The notes under the pieces: generated by a model
Told to the model about the DNA's origin: nothing
Databases searched by the model: none
The model's input: the letters and a program-made list of their open reading frames with translations, nothing else
Origin: Epiperipatus broadwayi
Taxonomy: Eukaryota; Onychophora; Udeonychophora; Euonychophora; Peripatidae
Reading direction: 5' to 3'
Length of the DNA stretch: 64,000 nt
Assembly: GCA_028023455.1 (NCBI GenBank)
Contig: JAQFVV010012423.1
Location: 372,001 to 436,000 of the forward strand
Part shown: piece by piece, positions 10,743 through 22,985 of the stretch
Layout: each line of letters starts with the position of its first letter
Numbering within the stretch: the stretch's first letter is position 1
Position numbers and translations under genes: made by a program

Positions 10743-12529
10743 ATGGATAGTGATAGTGAAAAGAAGAGGATAGAAGAAAAAGGGGAGGCTAAAGAAGATA
10801 GAATCAAGAGTCAGATCAAAATAAAAGAAAAATCACTGAGATCAGGGAAAGAAATTATTGGGGATAGCAGCAGTGGCACAGAAGATGAAGTAGAGACAAG
10901 CATAGAAGATAATGTAAGGAGCGAAAACACAGAGAGCATGATACCCAGGGAGGACAATATTAAAACATAGAACAGAGGAGAAAATGAAAGGAAGTGAAAG
11001 AAAAATAGACAAGAAAGAAAGAGAAGAGAAAAAAAGAGATAAAAAAGAAAGGAAAGAAAAGAAAAAGAGACAAGAAGGAAAAGGAAGAAAGAAGAAAATT
11101 AAAAAAAGAAAAGGAAAAGGACAAGGAAGAAATGTTAAATAAAAGAGACAAGAAGGAAAAGGAAGAAAGAAGAAAATTAAAAAAAGAAAAGGAAAAGGAA
11201 GAAATGTTAAATAATATGAGGCAAATGTTAGAGGTCAGAAATGAAGAAATGAACAATAAGTTTACAGCCCTTGATAAATAAATGGAAGAATTAACCATAC
11301 TATGAGCACAGAGAAAATTATGCTAAGGCTCAGGAAGAGTGTAAAGAAAATTTAGCCTCACATGAAAAGAAAATGTGAGAAGACCTTCATGTAGTAAAGG
11401 GAGATATGATTCAAATAAGGGACAAAGTGGAAAAATAAAGAGACAAAGTGAAAAAACAAGGAGCATCTTTCCAGAAAACCATAGCACAGATCCAGAAAAG
11501 GTATGATGAAGGAGTCATAAGGAAAAACAAGAGAAGGAAATAGGCCAAGTAAATAAATATTGTCAGAAAATGCAAGAAGAAGTATATGAATTAAAGGAAA
11601 ATGTCAAATTTATAGATAATAAGCCCACTGAAGAGAAAGCAGAGATAATAGAAAAACTGCAAGGATTACGAGAGAGAATAGTTAGAGTAGAAAATGAGTG
11701 AAAGGAGGTTAGAACACTAGGAAACCTAAGCAAGGGGGTGACAGGAAAGGTATTGTTGATGACCAAAAGGCAGAGTACAGAGATTAACAAAGGTGAGATA
11801 AATCAAGGAATTGATGCAGAAACAGGAGTAAAGGACATGGTGAGAGAATTCCTATTGACAGTTAGGCAAGATTTGGGTAGATTCTCCAGGGAGGAGTACT
11901 TAGCAATGGTAGAACATATGGAAGAGAGCCTAGAATCCACCAGATTCATCAGGGAATTTGGTGTAGACAGTGAAGATGCAACTGTGAGGAATGAAGAAAG
12001 TGTTCAGTTGGGATTGGCAACTAGCCCACAGATCTATCTATCTAAATTCATACAAGTTAAAATGTTGAACAGAGAAATAGGTGAAATCCCAAGAATGCCT
12101 ATTCAAAGCCTAAAGGAACTACTCCAGTTTCAACAAATAGAACTACTCCAGTTTCAACAAATAGCCCTGCAGAATCAAGTTGCACTGGCCACACATTACC
12201 TTCATGGATACACACAGTCCTTATGGGCATGTTACAAAGAGAAACCTAAGTCTTTTGAGCAATACATGATTGCATTGGTTAAGACATTTTGGAGCAAAGA
12301 GTAACAAGATGGCATCTACCATACTGTTCTAAGGGAGCACTATGGTTCTGTAACAAAAGAAATACACTCAGTTTTTTATGCACCAGGTAGCTCACCTGAG
12401 ATCCCTGAATGCCTTTCCCTTTACAGAGACCCAGATAATATGAATAATATAGCAAAATATGCCAGACACATACAGCAAATGATCATGGGAATAGAATCTG
12501 AACAGTGGAGGAAATGGCTGAGTTCTTAA
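10743..12529 (+). pseudogene. gag: gag of element 1 (coiled-coil N-terminal part plus capsid-like part), broken
   Basis: The product would be the structural capsid protein of the retrotransposon. The first frame (10743-10967) begins MDSDSEKKRIEEKGEAKEDR and is rich in Glu, Lys and Ser. From 10968 to about 11700 the frame is broken by stops and shifts but keeps Lys/Glu-rich coiled-coil character, with a 78-bp in-frame tandem duplication (11066 and 11144). A third frame from 11738 runs to 12301, meets one TAA at 12302, and continues in phase to TAA at 12527. It contains IPRMPIQSLKELLQFQQIE and a short in-frame 24-bp duplication giving LLQFQQIE/LLQFQQIA. Its position before the protease and its overall character identify it as gag; no zinc knuckle is visible. 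The long coiled-coil extension is shared with element 2. Confidence 0.7.
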
Positions 12530-12707
12530 CCACCATAAACTACACTGCTATTTATAAAGAGCCACCCGAAAAGATGAGGAGAATAGAACCTCGATGTCAA
12601 GCCATTAGTGTATGGGGCAATGGGTTTGCAAGGGAGTTAAGGGCAGCATCAAAGGATAATACTCAAAGCAGAACAGTTACTAAGAGCAGGTTGCTAAACT
12701 ACAGAAG

Positions 12708-13266
12708 GTGCCAGTAATTTATTCCCTAAACAGGGCACCCATAGTAAATAAAGGAAATAAAATTAAAAGACAGATGATGGGTTTAATCAGAGATGCAATA
12801 GAGGAGGTAGAAGCAAAAGTAACTGCCAGACCCTGCCCCTTGATACCCATATTTATTGACAAGTATAAAGTGATGGCCTTAGTGGACACTGGTAATCAAC
12901 TTTCTTTTGTAGCAAAAGTTTGGATAATGAGGATAGAGCTACTGTGTCACATCTGGCCAAAGTTACCCCTGAAACCTTTGCAAATGTTTTTGGCCAATGG
13001 GAGGAAGACTACCACAGAGAAATTTCAAGTATGGTTTGAGATAATGTGGGGGATCATTAAAGATAGGCCATACATTCTTAGTCATGCAGGGATTATTGCA
13101 GGATATAGTACTAGGGGCTGACCTTTTAAGCCAAGATAAGGGTATCATTCACTTTGATGCTGGTGAAGTCACAATGTATAAGGAAAGTAAGGAAATGCAG
13201 GTGGAATGTGCACAAACTAGCAGTAGCACCATGTATTTAGAGATGGTAGGGAGAGTGAATTCATAG
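12708..13266 (+). pseudogene. retroviral-type aspartic protease of element 1, frameshifted
   Basis: This processes the Gag-Pol polyprotein. Frame 12708-13121 contains KVMALVDTGNQLSFVAKVW, with the catalytic DTG intact and the usual ALVDTGNQLSFV context. The companion motif near the protease C-terminus, DIVLGADLLSQDKGIIHFD, lies in the overlapping frame 13084-13266. A single frameshift near 13085 therefore splits the domain. It directly precedes the RT, as in Ty3/gypsy pol. Confidence in the family is high; the copy is inactive. Confidence 0.8.
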
Positions 13267-13269
13267 AAG

Positions 13270-14170
13270 AGAAGGTAGAACAGGCAGAGTGTTATAGGGC
13301 AGAGGAAAAGGAGATGTTAAGAAAGGTCCTTAAGAGCACCAAAGGGTTTTCTCCAAAATTCCTGGAATCAAAGAAGGATACTGCCACTGCATTACGTTAA
13401 GGGAAGAAAATTACTTTCAATCTAAGACTTACCCTGTACCATTTCAATACCAGGCTGAGAAGCAAATCCAGTAAATGACAACCTGGGGCATTATTAAAAA
13501 GGCACCTTCCCCATATAATAACCCATTGGTAGTAGTGAAGAAGAAGGATGGCTCTGTGGAAATTAGCCTCAATGCCCATAAGTTAAATAGCCTGACTATT
13601 CACGAGAGAGCCATTCCATCCAATATTAGAGAAATTTTCTTACATTTGGCTGGCAAGAATATATTTTTCATTTTAGAACTAACGTCCAGTTTTTGGCAGA
13701 TGTTGCTGGATCTGAGAGATTGCCAATACACAGCCTTTCGATATAAGGGACACAATCACATATTTCAGTGCATTTTGTTTAGGATCATAAACAGTGCAGC
13801 TGCTCTGATGAGATGCTTGGATCAAACCTTATCAGAAGAAATTAAGCAGCACTTAGTATCCTACATGGATGACATAGTAGTGGTGTCCAGATCCTTTGCA
13901 GAATATGTGAAAAACCTATGATTTCTTTGATGAATGCTTGGAGAAAAAAAAAAGATAAACCTGCAGAAAAGTAGGTTTGTACAATCCGAAATTATGTTCT
14001 TCAGTCATTTGGTAAATGGGCAAAGAGTAAGGACATATCCCGATAAAGTGGCCACAATACAAAACTTCCCAACACCTACTATCAAGAAACAAGTATGGTC
14101 TTTCCTTGGCCTATGCAACTACTATCATTGGTTTATCCAAGTTTCATGCAGGATTCTGCAGGGCTGGTGA
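13270..14170 (+). pseudogene. Ty3/gypsy reverse transcriptase of element 1, broken
   Basis: This would copy the element's RNA into DNA. The N-terminal lead-in (about 13270-13450) has stops and shifts. The main frame 13475-13921 carries PSPYNNPLVVVKKKDGSVE (fingers), the palm block FFILELTSSFWQ, YTAFRYKGHNHIFQCILF, and the catalytic SYMDDIVVVS. In the LELTS block the usual first catalytic Asp (LDLTS) is Glu. The thumb follows in another frame (13934-14170), with FFSHLVNGQRVRTYPDKVA and SFLGLCNYYHWFIQ. The split into at least two frames and the substituted Asp mark it as non-functional. The third element (minus strand, 54140-55940) has a recognisably similar RT. Confidence 0.88.
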
Positions 14171-14650
14171 ACTTGACTAAAAAAGAGGCCAAATGGGAAT
14201 GGAGTGAAAAGACCCACACTAAATTTGAAAGGGTTAAGGAAAGATTTTTGCAGACAGTTCTGCTCAGCCACCCTAATTTCAAGCAGCCTTTCTTTGTACA
14301 AATGCACTGCAGTTGCTTGGGTATAGAAGCAGTTCCAAGTAAACAATGTACAACAACAAAAGAATCTTATATTTCAAGAGCAGGAAATTAAAAGAATCTG
14401 AAATCAGTTATACAGTGACCAAGCAAGAAACTAGCCATAGTATGGACCTATGAGAAATTCAAATTTCCTCCTGAGATCACAAGTTACCATTATAATAGAC
14501 CACCGATGTCTGGGTTTCTGAATAAAAGCTATCTGACAAATGATAGGCTGATCAGGTGGAGCTTGTCCCTCCAGAAATTCAAGATCAGGTTAAACACTGC
14601 CCAGGCTTGGAAAACATAGTGGACAACATCTTAAGCAGAAATCTGGTCAC
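14095..14650 (+). pseudogene. RNase H domain of element 1, broken
   Basis: RNase H removes the RNA template strand during reverse transcription. The connection and N-terminal part read LLSHPNFKQPFFVQMHCSCL in frame 14095-14391. The family's first catalytic Asp (normally in DAS) is missing, replaced within QMHCSC. Later pieces in other frames are TTIIIDHRCLGFLNKSYL-type sequence around 14480-14540, and HCPGLENIVDNILSRN at 14595-14645, matching the conserved HxxGxxNxVADxLSR end. Several frameshifts separate them. The order after RT is as expected for Ty3/gypsy. Confidence 0.75.
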
Positions 14651-15900
14651 TGTAAAGGTGAAAAATCCTTCCATACCAAAAGAGTCCTTGGGTATAATAA
14701 TGCAAATGGTGGGCAGTTCAATCAAAACTAATGTAAAAAATCTATCCTTATGGCAAGAAAATTTTCCACTGTATGCAAAACTCATGGGAGGTATTAGGAA
14801 TGATAGGCATACTAAAGGCCAGTTAAAAAACACAGACAAGCAGTATAGAATGAAGAATGGCATACTGCAACAGAAAATGGGCAGGGATGGAGAAGTCTGA
14901 AGAGCGTTAATCCCACCTGAGCTTAGAAACCAACTGATAAGCTATATGCATGATGCCATCAGACACTATGGGCCATGGAAAATGGAAGAGGCTCTATGGT
15001 GACAATTTTATTGGCCATGCATATACCAAAATGTTCTGGAGAAATTAAGGCCATGTGGCCTCTGTGCCAAAAGCAAACATCCGAATAAATCTTATATGGG
15101 TCTCATAGTTTCCATCATTCCCACCAAACCTAATCAGATGCTGGCTGTTGATCACTGTGGCCCATTACCATCATATAGAAGATACAGGTACCTATTGTTA
15201 ACCTATGGTGCATTCTCCAAATATATCCAGGCATATCCAGTTAGAACTGTGAATATCTGGGAAACCATAGGCATTCTAAAAAAATTGCAATTCTCTAGAG
15301 TTGGGAAACCATTAACCATAATTTCCCATCAAGATACAGCATTCATCTCAATCACCTGAAAAGCATGAATAGAGAAACAAGAGATTAAAGATGTATTAAC
15401 ATCAGTATGTAACCTGCAACCCAACCCATGCAAACAAGTTATGAGGTAGCTAGGCTATATATTCAGGACAATTATAGGGTCCAATCCTATTATGGTAGTT
15501 AAAATGGATGCAGTATTACAGAGAATAAACAACACATGCAACAAGTCCACAGGCTTCCCACCAACAAGACTAGATTTCAGGAACGTATGCCCACCAATAA
15601 TTTCAGTGCCCTTACCTGCTGATAATGAGACAATAAATCTCAAACAATACAAAAGCCAACCTAGGCTGAAGCTATAGTGAATGGCAGCAAACAGAAATAA
15701 ACATTACTAGCCATTGTATACATTTAGAGTAGGAGACCTAGTATGGATCAAGTCTATACAGCCAAGCCTTAAACTCCTTAAAAAGTTCCATAAATTTTTC
15801 CCACTATACAAAGGTCCCTACCGAATCAAAACATGCCAAGGGAATAATGCCTTCGTGTTGGGAACGGACAACCAGACCATCGGTATTTACAGTGCATGAA
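14650..15900 (+). pseudogene. integrase of element 1 (zinc domain, catalytic core, GPY/F C-terminus), broken
   Basis: This would insert the element's DNA into the host genome. The zinc-binding part has HDAIRHYG and CGLCAKSK (about 14940-15075), an HX4H plus CX2C arrangement interrupted by a stop. The catalytic core in frame 15096-15359 has LAVDHCGPLPSYRRYRYLL (first Asp) and TIISHQDTAFIS (second Asp). The usual Glu region is in another frame near 15440 and appears to read KQVMR, so the Glu seems lost. The C-terminal frames 15492-15677 (NNTCNKSTGFPPTRLDF) and 15714-15899 (VGDLVWIKS...YKGPYRIK) show the GPY/F module typical of Ty3/gypsy. Integrase placed after RNase H excludes Copia. Confidence 0.85.
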
Positions 15901-16052
15901 GTTTAAAGTGATGTAAGATTGTGTCTGAGAATACCGATCCTACTTAAAAGACAAATAAACTTAAGACCTGATGTGTTTTATAATTTTTTCTCTTCACTTA
16001 ACTAATATATTTAAATATATATACTTATTAGTGTGATTATAGACATCAAGCT

Positions 16053-16067
16053 AAAGCAGGGAGAGGA
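16053..16067 (+). promoter_or_regulatory. polypurine tract of element 1
   Basis: AAAGCAGGGAGAGGA lies directly before the 3' LTR start TGTTTAGGGTAG. This is the standard location of the plus-strand primer in LTR retrotransposons, and it fixes the LTR start. Confidence 0.75.
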
Positions 16068-19000
16068 TGTTTAGGGTAGTACAGGCTATATTAATAGCAT
16101 AGGGCAAAACTTCTACTAAAATTTCTAAATTAATAAAAAATATTTTAGACCTGGAGTAAAGGCATTTTGTCAGATAAAATTAATAAATCTTCCCGTGACT
16201 TTAGTGATATGAAACAGTCAGATAATAGCTATAATCCTGTTCATCTACTATATTCTATAGTAGTATATTATTTCCATACCTATATACCAAAAGTCCTCAT
16301 ATATCAGACTAATTTTAAAATCAATAATTATGGTTATATATGTGTGCATATATTTTAGCATACATTGTTGAATGTGTATGTATATGTGTAATAAATCAGC
16401 ATATATGCATGTATATATATTATTATTTGCTAAATAAATGTAAACCTTGCTGTATGTGTAACCAAAAACCTACATGCATGCAGAAGAGAAATAATGTTAT
16501 AGATTTAAAGCATTATAGATTTCCTTTTATTTTAAATATTATTAAATATTAATTCTTATTAAGCGCAATGTCAGCACGTAATACTTATATAAAGCTAAAG
16601 CTTTAGTACATCAGTTTTCTCTTTAGAGGTCTCTCTTGCTAAAATTAAGCATTCAAGGCACATGTACTAAAGCTTTTGCTTTATTTAAATATTATTGCAA
16701 AGTTAATATAGAAATTATAATATTTCTGCATATAGAGATTTTAGATTTGTTTTTTGTTGAAAAAAAATTAATTTAATAAAATTAATCCTTCTCGCTATAT
16801 TTTGACCTACTTAAAAGTAAAAATAGATTTTAAAATAATTTTAAATAAATTAACCTGGTCAAAATCAAGGGATGCACCTGTAAAAAAAATTGATAACAGC
16901 AGAAATCTTCAGATTTTCTAAGAATATAGCAAACTAAGTTGGAAAACAGATCTGGAACTAAAACTGAGAAACAAGTTGAAGTCAATGGAAAAGAAAGGGG
17001 GGGAGGTCAATATATAAACCTTACTTCAGTATTTTTGAGATCAGTATTATCAGTAATTTTTTATTATTGCTATAGTTTTTTATATATTATTGCTAGTATT
17101 CAATCTAAGAGTTATGAAATTATTCCTAATGAAATTTATGAGGTAGAAGGGTGATAAACTTGCTTTCTAATCCTGAGAATGGTCTACAAGATGTGGATAC
17201 ACCTGAAACAGAATCCCAGTAGCAGTAAAAGTGAGAAGATGCCCCAAGATCAAACAACCATGTGATATAACAGAACTTAAAATGGTAACTGATTTCTGCA
17301 GATTTTAAAATGAACATTCTAAACTAAATCTCCTAATTTCTTAAAGCTAGCTAAAATATTGTAAATGGCCACTTTTAATAGATTCTTCAAATCTTTATTC
17401 TAAACTAAATTAAATGTAATTTTATTTACTGTCTAATTTGTAAGTCTTGCCTGATTTGATCTGATTTAATCTGTTTTAATTTAGTTTCATTATGACTAAG
17501 CAAAATAAAGCCAAATCTTAGATTTCACTTACGTGAAATATTATCTACAATTTTATATTCTTTCTTTTAAAGTTAAGTCTATGCCTTTATTAATTGAACT
17601 ATATGTATTTATCTATTTATGCTATGTTGTATTCAGAATAGATATTTAAAATAACTAGTGAGAAATGATTAGATGTTCTCACACTTGCATTTATTAGCAC
17701 ACAAATAAAATTCCCTTCTGAAATGAGTAAAATAATATTTATTTATATATAATTAAGCAGTTATAAATGCTTAAAGATAGATTTGCTATAAATGAACTAA
17801 ATTGGTTAATATTTGGCAGATGTGATAAAATACAGCATAAAGTCAAAATTTAACATTATAATTTTTCCAAAATATGCTGTAGCCCTCCTTAATTTTATAT
17901 AGACATCTTAATAAACTAGATTCATTATATTCCTTTAGTAGCATGATTATAGATGCTAATTTATTAACTGTTTTATGGTGGTTTCACATAGTGAAACTAA
18001 TATTTTGCATCTTAATTTTGGTTGTATAATAATGTAGTCAGCAGGGAAAATATGTTTTTAGGAAGTATAGATGTGCCTATACTCCTTGCTGTATTTTATA
18101 TGTTAAATAAGTTTGGTTAAGGTCCTTCCATTACTTTAGTTCAGACAGCTCTTCCTTGTTAAAATGGGCTTTGGTTTTAAGGGTCACCCCATTACTCTTA
18201 TTTAGGACTGGAGCATAAGGATAGAGTTATATTTGCTAGCTGTTTGATCACCCAGACTAAAAGGTCTTATTCACAGCAAATAGTACTGTCCAAGGGAACC
18301 GATTACTCAGTAATGAATCTCATGATTAAGCACACATTTGAGATGCACAGACTCAGATTCTATATTTTATAAATGCCCTAGTATCTAAAGTCTTACTACC
18401 CACCATCAGTTCATCCCACCATGATAATTAATGTTTCAGCTTTGATCTGAAATAGAGTTGACCTTTGTAAGCTTATTGTCTATATAGAGAAATGTGTTAC
18501 TCATTAAATAAAAGTGTTAATTAAAAATTATAATAATCACTTCTGCAAACTAGCTAATGCAAATCTAATATTCACTAGCATAGCATAAATAAGGCATAGA
18601 TAATCATGAGCTAAAACTGAAATCAATTTCTAAGATTGTAATAATAAATATTCTGAATTAATTAAACAACCTGTAACCAGTAAAGTCATCCTCACCTGCG
18701 AGTGAGATAATTTCGTACATCTTCATCTAACATTGTTTTATTTTATTTTATTTAAATTTTGGCTAATATTAAATTTGATTAAAATATAACTCTGCTTGGT
18801 CTCTCATTTTTTGCTCATTATTCATTAATTAATTATTGATCATTACTTAGTTATGTATGAATCACAATCCAAATTTAATGATACCTGTCGGTTGAGTCAT
18901 GTCTATATACCTTTACTCTGTAAATATGTCAGTTTTAAATCATATTCTCATGTACCACCATCATGCTATTGTCAGCATGTGAATTAAAGAAATATGAGTG

Positions 19001-19165
19001 TAGCCTCATATATCTTACCCATAAGGTAGTAAATCTTGGAGCATTGGTAAAGTAACTGAGGTGAGGGTGGATTAGAGGTCTCAACAACCTCATTTTGATT
19101 AGCCTTGGGGTGATTTACTAAGGCTCTAGATTTTGTTGCGCGAATGTACAGATATGACCTTTACA
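16068..19165 (+). repeat. 3' LTR of element 1 (~3.1 kb)
   Basis: It begins TGTTTAGGGTAG after the polypurine tract and ends GACCTTTACA directly before (AT)n at 19166. It aligns to the two halves of the 5' LTR. The start resembles the element 2 LTR start (TGTAAAGGGTAG), suggesting related families. Differences from the 5' copy include the MITE insertion and a ~45-bp extra block near 18430. Short frames within it have no recognisable product. Confidence 0.85.
16591..16683. mobile_element. small MITE-like insertion in the 3' LTR
   Basis: AAAGCTAAAGCTTTAGTACAT (16591-16611) is nearly complementary to the segment ending at 16683 (CATGTACTAAAGCTTTTGCTTT). The block containing it is missing from the 5' LTR. 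The sequence TTTAAATATTATT flanks the extra block on both sides (about 16533 and 16684), as expected for a target duplication. It has no coding capacity, and the flanking repeat is longer than most MITE families give. Confidence 0.6.
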
Positions 19166-19348
19166 ATATATATATGATAAAAATTGTTTGTGAATTTGCT
19201 CAATATTATGATTTGATGAGTAGTTATGTGGATAGCAAAATATATTTATTTAATGGTAATTTGCATTTTAATAAATAAAATAGCTTGATAATATAAGTAA
19301 TGATTGTGTTTAAACAGGCAGATTTTGTACTATTTATAATATATATAT
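19166..19348. other. AT-rich spacer between element 1 and solo LTR A
   Basis: It starts with (AT)n against the LTR end and finishes with ATATATAT against the next LTR. No gene or motif is recognised. Confidence 0.5.
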
Positions 19349-21482
19349 TGTACCAATTGGAATGTAAGTGAAGATCGAATCTAACCGCAAAAACAATATC
19401 TGCACTACAAGGGCGCCATCTAGGCATTTGAGCCTAGAAAAATTTATAAAGTAGGCAGATACGCGCTGTTAAGATTCCACTTTATTTAAATATTCCGATC
19501 GTTAGCCCAAGTCACTACCTCAGTGGAGACGCAGAGATAATAAAATATAACTTAATTTTATATCTTAAATATAAAAGAATAAAAGCCACTGCCAGAAATT
19601 AACACATAAAATATTTATTTACGCACATATAAAATCATTCTAAGCTCGAGGAATAGGTTTAACATTTTTAGATTTTTATATCCTTATTATTCTTTAAATT
19701 TACATTTACATAAATTTCAATGATTTTAATTTTTTTTATTTAGATTGTCAAGTATGAATAGACTACATAGATCTGCATTTGAAAATAAAACATTCTATCC
19801 CTATTTAACCTTAGGCTAAAATTCGCAGTCAAACTGGCATCAATCCATCCGATACATTTATGTATTCAATGTAGCATGAAAATACAACAGCACAAAGATA
19901 CTATACTGTCAGGAATGGACATCTGAACAATATAGTTTGAGAAAACATTGACTCTTGTCTAATACAGGAATATGATGTCTGTATAGCAAGAAGAACAATA
20001 AAATAAAAACTCCATAGGAAGGGACCGCGATCCTGTTGGCCGACTTACAATCCCATCCATAGGCAAAGGGTTGGTGCGGTGTATACAGCGATTCTGCATG
20101 TAGCAAAACTCATACTACATCTACTAATTACACAAATACATCCAATCCATTGACGCAATTCAACAACGACACAAATAACCTAAGATTACCCTCCCCTAAT
20201 ATAACTTTACAAATCTATATAGCCATTCACGCCCGACTTAATTTTAACATTTAAATATGTTCGCACAGATTTGTTTAAAAATGTTGGTTATAGATCGGTT
20301 ACATAGATTCCACGGTCAAAAACATTTCAAAATAAACATAAACGATCAAAATACAAAATTATTGATACCGACAATCGCAGAGGGAAACTTATAAGTAGCC
20401 CAATAGTATTCACCATAAGATACTTGCGTTGTCACCAATAACTTAAAAGACATCCGAATAAATACATTTTAGATACTCACCGTAAGGTATCATTATTTAT
20501 CGAATGTCTATATATTTTGATCGAATATGAAAACCAAAATATAATTAACCGCAAACGAATCCATGCAAGCATCTATAAACAACTTAAATTTCAAAATTAT
20601 TTAAAATTTAAACACTAAATATCAATACAATAAATAATAAATGGAAATGATTTTTTTTTATCAAACGCATACGTATATATAAAATTTCACATTATTAATT
20701 TAGTTGACACATAGGTCAGAGAAAAGTTCCTTTTTATAAAAATAAATTTACTTATCAATCTTTAAAGTTCTTAATTAATATTATGATTTTAACAATTGTT
20801 CAGTTCTATTGCTTACGGTAGAAAAGTCCCTGTTCCCATTGGCAATTCCCATGGAGCCTTTCCTGGAAGACCGGTCTGACATTTTGGAGGTAGCATTTGC
20901 TGGTTCTGTTCTGGTATCACAATCTTTGTATTTTTAAAATAAGTGAGTGAGGACGACAAATGCGTCTTGTCGCCAGACTCACCAAAATCAAGTTGGAGAA
21001 AGCTGACTGGAACTCAATATTTTTTTCTTTTTATAGTCCTCCTATGGATTCCATGAACAAAAACGTCACTGTTCTGTTTTTTCGTTATGGTCCGGGCCTT
21101 TATTTGGCTTCCATTGGTCAAGCTAAAATCCCTTTCTTCTCTTATCTAACTTTCCATCTGACTTTTTAATTAAACAGCTTTTAGATAATTAATAAACAAT
21201 CATTTCCATTTATAGATTACAGGAATTAATTAATACCTGTTTTTATTTTAACTTACGTTATTTTTTTATTAAAATCCTTTTTATAAATCTTTTTTTATAA
21301 AAAAAATACATTCGAATACCTTTTTTTTTTATTTATTAACAAAAAAATTTTTTTTTTCTGTGCGAATGTATATACGTATAACAAACATTTTTAATTTTAG
21401 CGTTTAGTTTTTTTACTTTTATTTGCGAACTTTTAAGTTTTTATTTTAAATTAATGTAACGACATATTTATATATCGTTACA
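19349..21482 (-). repeat. solo LTR A (~2.13 kb, minus orientation)
   Basis: On minus it begins TGTAACGATATATAAATATG and ends CCAATTGGTACA, the TG...CA termini of LTRs. It is nearly complementary in full to 34011-36131. It is flanked by ATAT on both sides, compatible with a short target duplication in a (TA)n tract but not decisive. It carries TATA and CCAAT boxes at matching places in the two copies. A short frame at 19909-20106 overlaps a different frame in the other copy, so it is not conserved as protein. No internal region follows, hence a solo LTR. Confidence 0.65.
21028..21120 (-). promoter_or_regulatory. TATA and CCAAT boxes in solo LTR A
   Basis: On minus, CCAATGG (plus-strand CCATTGG at 21111-21117) lies about 75 bp upstream of ACTATAAAAAG (plus-strand, near 21028-21038). 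Both occur at the matching place in LTR B with the same order and similar spacing, which supports a real RNA polymerase II promoter in this LTR family. Transcription would run leftward out of the pair. Confidence 0.5.
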
Positions 21483-22075
21483 ATATATATATATTGTAAC
21501 CATATATTTTAGTATAAAATATAATAATTGATGTAACTAGTATAAAAATTTCTCTTTCTTCTTTTGGTGATTTGATTGGCTTGATTTGCACTTTGAACAG
21601 ATTACTTTCTTATATTGTTTTAATAAATTTAAATTTGCTTCGTTCCATATACTAACTCATATCAAAATGTTTAACTTTTTAAAATTTTTACAACACATTA
21701 AAATTTGGTAAAATATTATAAATAATAATATTTTATTTTTATTTGTTTAAAATGATCTTAAATTATTATTTCCATTGAATTAAAAAACCATTTGTTCAAT
21801 TAAAATTAATTATTAAAAATAAATACAGTAATTACGTATGTGTCTCAATGTAATAAAAGAAAAGAGCGCGAATTTAAGAGGAGATCGCCTGATAATTTGC
21901 TTTTGGAGGGAGAAAGAAAAGAAAATGGTAAAGGCAAATGGTGTAAATTTGATAAGCTTATTTTAAAATAGTTAATAAGTAAACGGATTACCACAAAATT
22001 TGCTATAAACGTAAAAATAACCTAGTGGTATTTAATTAAGATGAATTGCTAAATTTAAAAAGTCTGTTCAAGTCG

Positions 22076-22115
22076 GCTGGCCAAGTGGATCAAATCACCG
22101 GTAACAATTTTCCAA
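22076..22115 (+). repeat. tRNA-like A-box, possible truncated SINE head
   Basis: GGCTGGCCAAGTGGATCAAA matches the tRNA internal A-box consensus (TGGCNNAGTGG). No convincing B box follows, so this would be a 5' fragment of a tRNA-derived SINE or a chance match. Confidence 0.3.
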
Positions 22116-22804
22116 TATTACATTTTTAAAATGTCGGAGCTTCCCAGTTTAAAAGAATTAATTGCAAGAGTTTGGTATGTTTTAAAATGTTTATTATTCT
22201 ACAATTTGAAAAAATTAAATAAGTATTTTAATTACAGAAGTTTTATGAAAATAAAAATTTGTTTTTTAAAAAAGAAGAAGTTTAAATTAAAGTAAAAGGT
22301 TAAAGTTGTCAACGTAGCTTAATATTTCCGTTTCTAATTCTAATAAAATATAGTATTAATTGATATTTAACTTTACAATGCCAATCATATATTTGCTAGT
22401 TAATTTGTTTAACATTTGGATAATAAACCGTCTTCAAAATAGTTAATCAAAGCTATTTTCTAATTTTAACGTCAGTTTGAAATGATTAAATTAATTGCTA
22501 TAATTGGTATTCCTAGATTTAAGCATGGATAAATAAATATTAGCATGGATGTGATAAACTTGGAACATTTTAATAGAGAAATGTAGAAATTAATAACTTA
22601 TGAAAAACATTTTCATTTAAGTTCTGCGTGTCATGTTTGAAATTGTTTCTTGTTTATGGAGCCACGTAAAATCGTTAATCTAATAGTGATTATAATAACT
22701 AACACAAATGGATAAAATTACATGTTTGGAATTCAACTATAGTTATAGCTATTGCTTCGTGTATTTGTTGTTCGACACATCGTACATGGATTCCACGGAT
22801 CATA

Positions 22805-22985
22805 TTTGGAGTTATAAAATGCTATATAATCCAATTTGTGATACACACACCTGCTCTAATTCATGTGTTGAACTATAAAATGCGATACGTTTAATTTATA
22901 TCATACACACACCTGTTAAATTTTATGTATTTGATGAATAATGCATCACTTTAATTTTATCGTTATATGAACTTGCATGTGAAGT
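22805..22985 (+). repeat. ~62-bp tandem repeat, about 2.5 diverged units
   Basis: The recurrent parts are TATAAAATGC and ATACACACACCTG, spaced about 62 bp apart (for example 22815 and 22876; 22841 and 22903). The units are diverged and non-coding. Confidence 0.5.

Larger units (their letters stand above)
2065..19165 (+). mobile_element. Element 1: degraded Ty3/gypsy LTR retrotransposon with ~3-kb LTRs
   Basis: Two long direct repeats flank a gag-pol interior. Segments 2065-3455 plus 8136-9554 match 16068-19165 in order and orientation. The 3' LTR is preceded by a polypurine tract and runs TGTTTAGGG...TTTACA; the 5' LTR also ends GTTACA. Between them lie broken gag, protease, RT, RNase H and integrase in Ty3/gypsy order (integrase last). 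Frameshifts, stops and LTR divergence show an old, inactive copy. The 5' LTR start is eroded, and a 4.65-kb sequence has entered it. Confidence 0.85.

Noticed and set aside
10960-11298. 112-codon minus frame rich in Ser/Phe/Leu
   Set aside because: It is the complement of the purine-rich Lys/Glu gag region and has no independent signature.
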